From NCBI GenBank assembly GCA_965644315.1, contig CBFFRQ010000035.1, positions 49,277 through 113,276 of the forward strand: a stretch of DNA of 64,000 bases, given 5' to 3'. Origin of the DNA: Caecitellus pseudoparvulus (Eukaryota > Bigyra: Bicosoecida). The notes beneath the pieces are model-generated. The model had not been told where the DNA came from, ran no database searches, and worked only from the letters and a program-made list of their open reading frames with translations. The position numbers and the translations under genes were made by a program. Positions 51,164-59,678 of the stretch are shown here, in pieces (positions within the stretch are counted from its first letter, which is position 1; each line of letters opens with the position of its first letter).

Positions 51164-51802
51164 ATGTGGAGGCATCATCTGCCTTGGGTGGCGCCTTGCT
51201 TGCTGGCCGCTGGCATCTACTTCACCCTGTCCCAGCGGGCGTTGGAGTTCTTCGGGTTCCGGGTGCAGCTGTTCCTTGTGCATGTCCTATGCATGGGTTT
51301 GGCCGGAGTGGTGCTGCTGCCCACCACGACAGCATGCATTGCTATGCGGGGGCGCGCCCCAGCAGCACTGCGAAAAGTGCTCGCGGTGTCACATGGCGTG
51401 ACCAATATCGCCCTTGTGGCGGTGTCTGCCGTGGGCTTCTGGGCCATCTTCCAGAACAAGAACTTGCATGGCAAGGCACACTTCACCAGCTGGCACTCCT
51501 GGGCTGGCCTGGCCACCCTGGCGCTGTGGCTCATGAATTTGGCCTTGGGCCTGCAGCGCTTGGTGGCCCTTGGCTCCTGGCAGTGGCGCCACGTGCTGCA
51601 TCGCCTGGTGGGCACCCTCGCAGGCACCATCAGCCTGGGAGCAGTGGTCACGGGCATCTGGTCACAGTGGGGCCAGGCAGCGCTGGGCGCGCACTTGCAG
51701 TGGATCCTCACGGCCCTGATTGGGTTGGTGGCATCTTTGGCGCAGGGCACATCCCTGTGGCCCTCAGCGAAAGCGAAGCACGGGACTACGAAAGGCGACT
51801 GA
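51164..51802 (+). CDS. Cytochrome b561-domain membrane protein
   Basis: A single exon of 212 aa from ATG 51164 (MWRHHLPWVAPCLLAAGIYF). Five to six hydrophobic helices carry spaced histidines suited to two b-type hemes: LFLVHVLCMGLAG, VLAVSHGVTNIALV, FTSWHSWAGLATLAL and HVLHRLVGTLAGT. This His arrangement and the SWHSxxG and HxxxG motifs match cytochrome b561 proteins, which pass electrons across membranes from ascorbate or related donors to ferric iron or monodehydroascorbate. No DOMON or reductase domain is fused. The acceptor and the membrane are unknown. Confidence 0.85.
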   Translation: MWRHHLPWVAPCLLAAGIYFTLSQRALEFFGFRVQLFLVHVLCMGLAGVVLLPTTTACIAMRGRAPAALRKVLAVSHGVTNIALVAVSAVGFWAIFQNKNLHGKAHFTSWHSWAGLATLALWLMNLALGLQRLVALGSWQWRHVLHRLVGTLAGTISLGAVVTGIWSQWGQAALGAHLQWILTALIGLVASLAQGTSLWPSAKAKHGTTKGD

Positions 51803-51843
51803 ACAGGTCCACTTGATTCTCAAAACGCCGCGACACACGAGGC

Positions 51844-53763
51844 ATGTGGGGCAGATTGAGTCGTGCTGACCATGTGCAGGTATGGCGGCTTGGCAACCTT
51901 GTCGCTTGCAATGTCGCTGTCTTGTGCGTGCTGTGCGGGGGAGGGCTTGACCCGCCGGACAGCCTCCCTAACACAGCGCGGAAACCAACTCCACCAACCA
52001 CCTCACGCCTGCCGAAGCGTGAACCCGTCAGGATTTAGGGACATTCGCAACTTGTGCAGCAGTTACATAGTACAATTCATCACAGGCGGCATGTTTGTGA
52101 GTACCAACGCACAACCCGCTCCTTCAAAAGCCGCAAAGCTGGTCCACCTACCGAGCGCCCCGTCAAAGCGCAGCTGATGTACTTTGCCCTGGCCTTGTTC
52201 AGCAGGGCCTATCCATTCTTGATTCAGAGCTGCATTGGGGCGCTGATGAGTGCTGAAGCGTACTGTGCAGTGGCAGGACGAGGAGCTGGCGCCGGCCAAA
52301 CTCTTCGCTTGGTGAGCTCGCGACATGCAGCACCTGCGCACACTGTGCGCATTCACCACCGTGCCACATCTGCTCCGGGCGTATTCCGTTCTGCAGTATG
52401 CAGCAGTGGAGGCAGTGTCTGCCGCAATCAGGTGCGGCTGCCACGCCCAAGGCCAGCAACGCTGCTGGGTCTTCGCTCGTCAAGTTCGCCGCACAGTGCC
52501 GGCCCCGCCCCCCACAGCGCAACCTGGAGCATTTTCATATTTTCAGGGACGCACTTTGAGTGCTACATGGCCAGCAGCCCGGCGACCTGCCACTCTGTGC
52601 AGAGCGTTTGGTGCGTGTGCAAATTGTAGCCATGCCGCCCTTTCGCCTGCCACTCAGCACAACAGAGCAGCGTAACACTCCCAAACCCCCTTGCAGGGCT
52701 GGCATCATGACAGTGTTCACTTTTGCTGAGGCTGGCGTGGCAGTCATCAGCTTCTTCGCGGCGGGCAACGTGCTGTCGCGGTCGCCAGGGCACGCACGGA
52801 CTAAACACCGAGACCCCCAAATCACCGACCCCGGCATCCCACCAGGAGGAGTGGGCATACCTTTTGCTGGAACGTAGCCCCTCCATTCCCACCCCTTCCA
52901 GGGCTGGCGGTGGTGGCGCCTCTCCAGACGCTCAGCCTCAGACATGGCACCAGCCCTGCCAGCCACCCAACAGTCCTGCTGCCGGGTCAGCCAGTGCTGC
53001 CCTTGTGCGCCTCAGCAGCGCCGGTGCAGCTTCTTTCGCTGTGCCGGGTGCGAACGTGGAGCCCACCTGCAGTGCTACGTCTGTGGTCGGGAGCTCTCCA
53101 GTGACGCCATCACAGAGCGTGTGGCGAAGTCTGTTGCAGCACTTTCAGCGGTGAGTGAAACGCCTGTGAAACGGTGCCCCGCCGTGCCACGTCCTTCCAT
53201 GCCCCCTGACAGCTGGCATACTTGGCGCTGTTGGTGTTTGGGCGCTCCTACGTTGAGGCCATTCACTCTGGCCTGGGCATTTGTGAGTGCTGCCCCTGCC
53301 CACGCTCCTCCTCTGCCGCAGCAAGCCGACTGCCTCCGTCACAGTGGCGAGCTTGGAAGCCTTCAATGGAGCTGAGCGCAGCGATCGCCGGCCCCTGCAA
53401 GCATTCTACATCTATGAAGGCTTAGCTGGCATGTACTCTATCTTGGTTGGGACGGCCCTGCTGAATGGCACGCGCTTTGAGTGCTTCTTGAGGGAGTCCC
53501 CGCAGACGTGCGAAAGCACGCAGTTTGTGCTGGGCACCGTGCTGGTCGTGTACAGCGCAGGGGAGTTCGCAGCAGGGTCTGTCGTCTTTGTGGCGTGGCT
53601 CAACATGCAGGGAAGGCGGCAGCGCAGCGAAGCCCTGCCGTCACCCCACACTGCCGGGGGCGGCATGCTGCGGCTGGACATGCCTTCCACCACGGCGCGT
53701 GCGCAGCCTGAACGGGTGCCCCGCTTTGCCTCTCCACCAAGGCGGGCCATGCACCGTGTGTAG
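51844..53763 (+). CDS. Membrane protein built from two copies of a multi-helix module
   Basis: Reliable exons are 52174-52269, 52331-52431, 52518-52610, 52697-52769, 52902-53150, 53213-53282 and 53345-53763, all in phase, preceded by an exon ending at 52096. The true start (somewhere after 51844) is unresolved. Module 1 has helices MYFALALFSRAYPFLIQ, LRAYSVLQYAAVEAVSAAI and GIMTVFTFAEAGVAVISFFA. Module 2 has LAYLALLVFGRSYVEAIHSG, FYIYEGLAGMYSILVGTALL and LGTVLVVYSAGEFAAGSVVF. The loop before the third helix is shared: GTHFECYMASSPATCHSVQ versus GTRFECFLRESPQTCESTQ, with two conserved Cys. One intron sits at the same place and phase in both copies. No family is recognised. Confidence 0.6.
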
Positions 53764-53803
53764 GCCCATGCATTCTGCTGAGAGGGGGGGGGGGAGGGGG
53801 GCT

Positions 53804-56800
53804 CTAGAAGTCCTCCTCCTCGTCGTCGTCGGCGCCCTCCAATCCCCGAACAGGCGAACCAGGCGGCAGCATGGAAGCCGCCTGCGTGCGAATGGCTACC
53901 ATGGCGTTGTCAGCCAGGCCGTACATGTCGATGAAGCCTTGGATGGTGACAGTCAGGTCATCCCCTGCTCGCACGCGGAAGGGGGGCGACATGCTGCCCA
54001 TGTTCACAGGGAACTCGGCCAGCTGCTGGGGCATGCGCTGGTGCGCGGCGTTGGCGATGGTCTCTGCGAAAGAGTTGTGGATGCCGTACGCATTGACGAA
54101 CTGCAGGGCTGTGTCATAGATGTCGTGCTGCTCGCCTTGCCGCACTTCGAAGTGCAGTTTGCGCCCGTCGGGGCCGTCCACCGGCACCACAAGCAGCGGC
54201 TGGCGCTTGGCCCGAGCGGCCACCTTGGCCTCCATGACGCTCAGCAGGTGCTGCACGCCGGCGTGCGTCTCAAGGGGCTCGCCCTGGGTGATGTTGTTCA
54301 CAGCGGCGAATTCGTACACGGCCTCCGTCGTGTTGGCGCCTTGGGCAATGACGAGCGTCTTGCGGAAGCCACCAGGCACCACCGTCGTGGCGGTTGCCTG
54401 GTACGGCTCCACGGTGGGCGCACGCTCAATGAGGGACGCCTTCAGGCTTTGCGCACCGGCTTCTGTGAGGGCGTACTTCATGGCAAACTTGCGCACCAAT
54501 TCATCCAGGTCCTTCCCCTTGCGCACCCGCAGCGGGACCTCCTTCAGGGCGCCTGTCTGCGCGTCATCCAGAGTCACGTTGATGGAGTACGCGATGCGGT
54601 CCGCCTTGCCTCGCGCAGCGTACTCCTTCAACGACTCCAGGCGCTGCAAGCGCAGGGCCTCTGCCGCAGCCTGCTCCTGCATGATGGCTTCCACCTGGAA
54701 GTCGCTGCTGTTCATGTTGGCCTGCAGCCCCTTCACCACCCTCACTGCCTCTTCCAGGATCTCCTTCTCACGCAGGCGGATGGCAATGGCTGCCGTGCGA
54801 AGTGGCCCTGCCTTGGATCGCCGGGCAGCCGCCAGGGCGGCCTGGTCACTCTCAATCGTCCCGGGGGAGCTTTCCCGCATGTCCTGGATAACGTTCAGCA
54901 GAGCCTCCAGCGTCTTCTCCTCGTTTGCAACGGTGATGGCCTGGCTCGTGTTGAAGCTCTTGTGGCTGCCTTCACAGCCGCCAGCGGGGGGGAAGTCGTC
55001 GCAGTTGCACTCGTGATCGTGGAATGGGTGGGGGCCAGGCGGGCACAGGAAGTCCAGCTCCGTCTCGTGGATGATGTGCGTGCGGACGGCACACAGCAGC
55101 TGGCTGGTGATGTTGCCGTACTTGACTTTGTGGTCCGCGCCATTGCCGCAGTCAGACAGCAGCTCCTTCTTCCGCTTCATCAGCTTGTCCACCTCATCCA
55201 TGCCTGGCCTGGGCCGCACGCCGTCATTGTAGAACGCAGTCGTGCGGTTCAGGGTCTTCAGCACGCTAGGCTCGTCGTGGTCCGCGGCGATGGCATCCTG
55301 CAACTCCAGCGCCGCGTTTGACATGGCTCGCTGGGCCTTGGCGACGTCATCATCGTCGCTCTCGGGCTTTGCTGCAGCGTACAGCTGTGCATGGGAGGGG
55401 GCGTACTTTGCGGCAAGGGGGTTGGTTTCCGCCAGGATCAACGCCTGGGCCTCAGCTTTCGAGTCAGCGGCGCCCAGCAGCAACAGGTGCTGCTCGGAGT
55501 TCTCCACCTGCACACGCTGGCCGGCAAGCAGCTTGTTGGCTGCCTCCATGGCTTTCTCCTCGTCTTCGTCAAACTCGTCCCCGTACAAGTGCAGCTTGCG
55601 GGAGGCATCCCACAAGTCGCCGCTCTTGGGCGGGTACCGCAGCAGGCGCCGCCACTCGATGAGGGTGTCCAGGAACAGGTACAAGTCGTGGTTGTCCACG
55701 GGCACTCCAGGGAGAAAGAGGCGCACGCCATCTTCAGGGTTATCCTCGGGCACTTCATGGAACAGCAGCAGGCTCTCACAGTTGCTCACCGGCCCCTTAT
55801 CCATGCCCAGCATAACCCCAGCAGGGTGCTCCCCCGCGTGAAGGCGGATGTGGTTGTCAAAGTGCAGGACCATGCGGGAGGTGGAGCCAGGGGCGTGCTT
55901 CAGCAGGTGGGCGTACGGCACCAGAGCCAGGAACCTGCCAGTGGTCGTCGGCCTGTTGATCCACACCGCGTTGGCGCGGACGATGGCGAGGCCCCACCGG
56001 ATCTTGGCCAGCGAGTCCATGTTGCCGCAGACGTTGTCGAAGTCGTGCCCGCAGCCGAGAGAGTCGTGCTTGCGCAGGAAGGACATCATGTGTTCGGCAT
56101 CTTGGTCCCAGGCCTTCAGCAGGCCCTCCGCGCTGGTGCCACGCAGCTCTGCCACCACCTCCTTTCGCAGCAGCTTCATGCGCAGGTTCTGCAGGAACGG
56201 CCACCACTTGGAGTCCTTGCCTTTGGCGTGTTCGTACAGGAAGAAGGCGGTGAGGCCCCACACTTGGTTCCTCTGGAAGACGGGCTTCATCTTGTCGGAT
56301 AGCTTGCGGGTGTCCCTGTACTTGACCATCTTCAGCGTGTGCTGCGACATTGTCAGCTCTACGGGTACCTTCAGCACCTCATCCTGGTCCCCCACCGCCT
56401 CCAACGTCTCTAGCCCCGTGAAGCGCGTGCTGCTGTTCATGGAGTCGGTGTGGGCAGGCTCTGCAAAGTTCATCTTGCCGCCGCCAGCCACGAACCAGTC
56501 CTCCATTTCTTCCTGCTTGGCGCCATCCTGGATGAGGGAGCTGGTGTTGTGCGCGGCTACCTCGCCTTCGCGGTGATGCAGGGCAATGAGGTACTTGGGG
56601 TCCAACCCCTCCTCAATGCCAATGAAAAGAGTGCGGTATGTGTGCTTGCGCTTGTCCACGCGGTGCCGCTTGGCCTCACCCACCCACTCCTGGACATCGG
56701 TTTGAGCAGGGAAGGCGCCCGACAGCGAAATGGCGCCGTTCACGACGTCCTCCATAACCTTCATGGACTTTGTGTAGGCCATGACGGCATCCTCCTGTTC

Positions 56801-57244
56801 CAGTGGCACCACTGAGCCGTCGCTATCCACGGCCCCCTGTGCACCCGGCGCTGGAAGCATCGCAATGTCTTCCGCAGTCAGGCGTGGCAAGATCGTTTGC
56901 ACCGTGTCTACGTAGTCGTCAACGTCGCGCTCCAGCAGGCGCTCCTTCGCAATGCTCATGGCAAACTCCCGAATCAGCTCCTTGCTTTCGGGTTCAATAG
57001 TGCAGATGAACGGGAAGCGCTGGCATCGCTCCGTCAGCTTGTCTCCGTTGCCTGCTGCCACGGCGCTGTCCACAAAGGCACGCAGCCCCGCGTCCACAGC
57101 GTGCCCTAGGTCTTCAGTGGATGTGAACGAGACTTCCTCTGCACTATGTGCGTCGTACATGTCATGGATGGACCCTGCTGCCAGGCCCAGGGCAGCACAC
57201 GCCCAGAGGGCTGCTGCCACGCTTGTCAACCCGCCGAAACGCAT
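53804..57244 (-). CDS. Large secretory protein with degenerate SETD3/LSMT-like SET fold and C-terminal repeats
   Basis: A single exon of 1146 codons from ATG 57244. The N-terminus is a signal peptide (MRFGGLTSVAAALWACAALG then LAAGS). Residues about 305-515 follow the SETD3/Rubisco-methyltransferase pattern: VWGLTAFFLYEHAKGKDSKW, VVAELRGTSAEGLLKAWDQD, FLALVPYAHLLKHAPG and NCESLLLFHEVPEDNPEDGV. However, the SAM-site NH reads KH and the catalytic YG reads LG. A Cys/His-rich stretch (near 55,000) comes next. Then come about four repeats of ~50 residues, with patterns like FRVRAGDDLTVTIQGFIDMY and LHFEVRQGEQHDIYDTALQF. The tail is very acidic (ADDDEEEDF). Several N-glycosylation sequons support an ER or secreted location. 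The function is unknown and the enzyme is probably inactive. Confidence 0.75.
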   Translation of the reverse strand: MRFGGLTSVAAALWACAALGLAAGSIHDMYDAHSAEEVSFTSTEDLGHAVDAGLRAFVDSAVAAGNGDKLTERCQRFPFICTIEPESKELIREFAMSIAKERLLERDVDDYVDTVQTILPRLTAEDIAMLPAPGAQGAVDSDGSVVPLEQEDAVMAYTKSMKVMEDVVNGAISLSGAFPAQTDVQEWVGEAKRHRVDKRKHTYRTLFIGIEEGLDPKYLIALHHREGEVAAHNTSSLIQDGAKQEEMEDWFVAGGGKMNFAEPAHTDSMNSSTRFTGLETLEAVGDQDEVLKVPVELTMSQHTLKMVKYRDTRKLSDKMKPVFQRNQVWGLTAFFLYEHAKGKDSKWWPFLQNLRMKLLRKEVVAELRGTSAEGLLKAWDQDAEHMMSFLRKHDSLGCGHDFDNVCGNMDSLAKIRWGLAIVRANAVWINRPTTTGRFLALVPYAHLLKHAPGSTSRMVLHFDNHIRLHAGEHPAGVMLGMDKGPVSNCESLLLFHEVPEDNPEDGVRLFLPGVPVDNHDLYLFLDTLIEWRRLLRYPPKSGDLWDASRKLHLYGDEFDEDEEKAMEAANKLLAGQRVQVENSEQHLLLLGAADSKAEAQALILAETNPLAAKYAPSHAQLYAAAKPESDDDDVAKAQRAMSNAALELQDAIAADHDEPSVLKTLNRTTAFYNDGVRPRPGMDEVDKLMKRKKELLSDCGNGADHKVKYGNITSQLLCAVRTHIIHETELDFLCPPGPHPFHDHECNCDDFPPAGGCEGSHKSFNTSQAITVANEEKTLEALLNVIQDMRESSPGTIESDQAALAAARRSKAGPLRTAAIAIRLREKEILEEAVRVVKGLQANMNSSDFQVEAIMQEQAAAEALRLQRLESLKEYAARGKADRIAYSINVTLDDAQTGALKEVPLRVRKGKDLDELVRKFAMKYALTEAGAQSLKASLIERAPTVEPYQATATTVVPGGFRKTLVIAQGANTTEAVYEFAAVNNITQGEPLETHAGVQHLLSVMEAKVAARAKRQPLLVVPVDGPDGRKLHFEVRQGEQHDIYDTALQFVNAYGIHNSFAETIANAAHQRMPQQLAEFPVNMGSMSPPFRVRAGDDLTVTIQGFIDMYGLADNAMVAIRTQAASMLPPGSPVRGLEGADDDEEEDF

Positions 57245-57420
57245 TGCAACGGAAGGCGCCGCAATGCAAAGGTGATGCTGCACGCTCACAAGTCTGCACA
57301 CGGCAGAAAAGGGGCAGGGGCAAATCAAAACTTGCCCATGCATTCGATGGCATGAATTTTAATTCGTGAGGTGTTTATTTTGCGGGCCTGTCGCGAGTGG
57401 AGCCACGGGCTTGGATTGAG

Positions 57421-57431
57421 CGCGGAATTTG
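57421..57431 (+). promoter_or_regulatory. Candidate promoter element CGCGGAATTTG
   Basis: Lies 33 bases upstream of the GTF3C6 start codon, the same element and spacing range as for the gene starting at 5986. Inference from recurrence only. Confidence 0.3.
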
Positions 57432-57463
57432 AGCAGGGTTGACAGCACACCCAACAACCTCGC

Positions 57464-58013
57464 ATGGCTGCACCTGCCCAGACAGGCGCAGAGGTGGAGG
57501 AGCGGCAATTCGTCATTCAGATCCCAGAGCTGGCACAGGAACCTTTGCTGTCCCACGTCACTGCTGACACAGGCATGTCAATCCAGGTGAGCAAGTAGCG
57601 TGCAGAGATGGTGACAGCCCAAAGCACTCCGAGGCCCCGGCCGGGCCCCTGCACAGGGCTTGGACACCGAGGCCCCTGTCATGCACCTGGGCGCATATGT
57701 GCTGCATGGCACTTTTGTGGAGGACCTTGGCGATACGCTGCTGCTGGACAGGTCAGACGACCAGGCAGTGGCCTCGGCAGCCTTGCAGCATGGCACACCG
57801 GTCCCGTTCAGCAGTGCGTGCCGCCTCGCCCGCGCCAGGCTTGGTGCTTCAGATAGCTCATAGTTCACGGCACTCCCATGCCTGTCCTGGCCAGCCCTCG
57901 GTGCCCAGAAATCCCACGGCACCATCGTGTTCACACTGAGCCGCCCAGAGCCCGGCCTCGCGGCAGCTCTTCGCAACAAGCTCACGCACGCCGCCGCTAG
58001 CAGCGACCCTTAA
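57464..58013 (+). CDS. GTF3C6: TFIIIC subunit GTF3C6/Tau55-like (triple-barrel domain)
   Basis: Exons 57464-57586, 57657-57813 and 57895-58013 join to exactly 133 codons, with introns of 70 and 81 nt. The protein shows LLSHVTADTGMSIQGLDTEA, then PVMHLGAYVLHGTFVEDLGD and TLLLD. This parallels human GTF3C6 (GIDTERPILQVDS...F.G.YEDTLGT) and the yeast tau55/tau95 barrel partner. A last exon adds LGAQKSHGTIVFTLSR. At 132 aa it is the minimal barrel-forming subunit without the acidic tail of animals. TFIIIC binds the A and B boxes of tRNA genes for RNA polymerase III. The convergent neighbour's stop is only 12 bases away. Confidence 0.78.
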
Positions 58014-58025
58014 GCGCCAGTGCAT

Positions 58026-59537
58026 TCACCACAGCCGGACGTGGCTGTGCAGCTGGGCGTTGGCGATGCGCCGTGCACCTGCCTTGCCCTTCTCCTGCTG
58101 CTGTGCCCGCACGGCATCCGTGTCCAGGCCCAGACCAGACGCCACACGGGTGTTTGTGAACCGCCGCCGATTCAAAGCACTTTCCTGGGCAGCCAAGGCC
58201 GAGTCCTGGGCTGCTTTTGCCTCGGCGTGCTGCGCCGCTGCGTCCCGCAGCAACGCCGCGGTGCGTTTCTGCGCGCGCAAATGTGCCGCCCGTGCCTCTG
58301 CACGCCTGCGGTGGGTGGCTGCGTTGGCGGCGCGATTGGCAGCCACGCCCTCCTCATACGCCGCAGTGGCCTCAGCTGCCTCTGCACGCAATTTTCCTCT
58401 CAGCAAACGGGCGTTCTCCCGCTGCACCGCCTTGGCTGCAGCCTTGCGTCGTGCCGCTGCCTCACGCTCAGCTGCTGCCTCGGCCGCGAAGCGTTTCGCC
58501 ATGGCTTGCGTCTGCACAGCCTGTGCGCGTGCCTCGTCTTCCTCCAGCGTGCGTGTGATGAAGGCACTGTGGTTCACGCGCCGCACCTTGAACGCTGTCG
58601 CCCGCCGCACCTCCTCTTCGCGTTGCGCCGCCCGCCGCTCAGCCACCGCTTGCGCCTGCACAGCTGCAGCCTCTTCACGTGCCGCTTCCGCAGCCACGGC
58701 TGCGCGGTGGGCGGCAATGGAGCCCTCATTGCTGGCCACAGTGGCCATGTGCTCCCGCCGCCTCTCGCGCCGCCGCGCTGCCTCCTCTGCCGCCGCAGCC
58801 TTGGCAGCTGCCTGGGCTCTGCGCTGGTCTGCCGCCGCCTGCGCCGCCTCGGCTGCCTGGGCTGCTGCGCGCTCCGCATTTTTCGCCTGCAGGGCGGCGG
58901 TGGCTTCCCGCTGGGCCTGCTTGCGCTGGCGCCGCTGTGCTGCTGCGCGCTCCGCTGCTGCTGCCTCTGCCTCCGCCACAGCGCGAGTCACAGCGGCCGC
59001 TTCGGCTGCCTCAGCCTGCAGCACGAGCTGCGCGCCACGCCGCTGCAGGGCCAGGGACTTCCGCATGGCGGCGTTGCGGGCTGCAGCAGCTGCCTGCACT
59101 TTGGCGCGGGTGGCTGCCTTGTCAGCCTCCTCCTCCGCTGCCAGCTGTCGCGCGGCCACCGCTTCAGCCGAGTGTGCCGCTGTCTCAGCAGCTCGAGCCA
59201 AGTGCCCACGGCGCTTGGCGTGCACGGCGCTGGATGGAGTGGTGCCTGAGAAATGCAGTGAAGATCTTTCATGTTTCCCTCTGCTCCTGCCCTGCTTTCT
59301 GCTTCGCCCACTCGCTGCAGACGGCAGGGCAGGCATGGCTGTGTCGCGGCGACGCTGGCTGGCGTTTCCTGCGCTGCAGGCAGCTGCCGCCGCCACGCCG
59401 TCCAGAGCAGACGAAGCGGCCCGTGAGTCGGGTTTCGCATACCGTCTTGCATTGCCAGAAGCTGCGTGCACACTGCCATAGCGCATGGCTGTGCCCTGTG
59501 CTGCACGCACTGCCAAAGTGTGGGCGAGGGATGGCAT
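58026..59537 (-). CDS. Ala/Arg/Glu-rich coiled-coil protein, 503 aa
   Basis: A single exon from ATG 59537. After ~120 residues of low-complexity sequence, nearly the whole protein is one alpha-helix rich in Ala, Glu, Arg and Gln (for example AEEEADKAATRAKVQAAAAA, RAAAQRRQRKQAQREATAAL, ERREAAR-like blocks). It is broken once by a more specific stretch, FKVRRVNHSAFITRTLEEDE. The C-terminus (NRRRFTNTRVASGLGLDTDA) is conserved-looking. Long single-helix coiled coils with such a VNHSAFI-like break occur among axonemal and microtubule-associated proteins. The exact family is unknown. A 473-residue frame on the other strand is its GC-driven shadow. Confidence 0.6.
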   Translation of the reverse strand: MPSLAHTLAVRAAQGTAMRYGSVHAASGNARRYAKPDSRAASSALDGVAAAAACSAGNASQRRRDTAMPALPSAASGRSRKQGRSRGKHERSSLHFSGTTPSSAVHAKRRGHLARAAETAAHSAEAVAARQLAAEEEADKAATRAKVQAAAAARNAAMRKSLALQRRGAQLVLQAEAAEAAAVTRAVAEAEAAAAERAAAQRRQRKQAQREATAALQAKNAERAAAQAAEAAQAAADQRRAQAAAKAAAAEEAARRRERRREHMATVASNEGSIAAHRAAVAAEAAREEAAAVQAQAVAERRAAQREEEVRRATAFKVRRVNHSAFITRTLEEDEARAQAVQTQAMAKRFAAEAAAEREAAARRKAAAKAVQRENARLLRGKLRAEAAEATAAYEEGVAANRAANAATHRRRAEARAAHLRAQKRTAALLRDAAAQHAEAKAAQDSALAAQESALNRRRFTNTRVASGLGLDTDAVRAQQQEKGKAGARRIANAQLHSHVRLW

Positions 59538-59678
59538 GCTGGTGGCGTGAGGCGTTTGCACGTCACAACAGGAGGGCAGGTGCCCGCACCGCCCCGAGAC
59601 AAGGGCGTCGAATCAGTGCTGAATGCGTGAATTGCCTGTGGCACCGACCTGCTCCGCACGAACGGAAGCCTCTCGCCA

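Noticed and set aside
52770-52901. Splitting the duplicated-module gene into two tandem genes
   Set aside because: No stop codon or start fits between the halves; the exon after the 132-nt intron continues the frame directly. Kept as one gene, but flagged as testable.
53525-55321. 598-codon plus-strand frame opposite the SET-like gene
   Set aside because: Shadow of the minus-strand gene; composition is unstructured and no motif is present.
58060-59481. 473-codon Ala/Arg-rich plus-strand frame
   Set aside because: Complement of an Ala-rich coiled-coil gene; GCN/GCA-rich sequence opens several frames at once.
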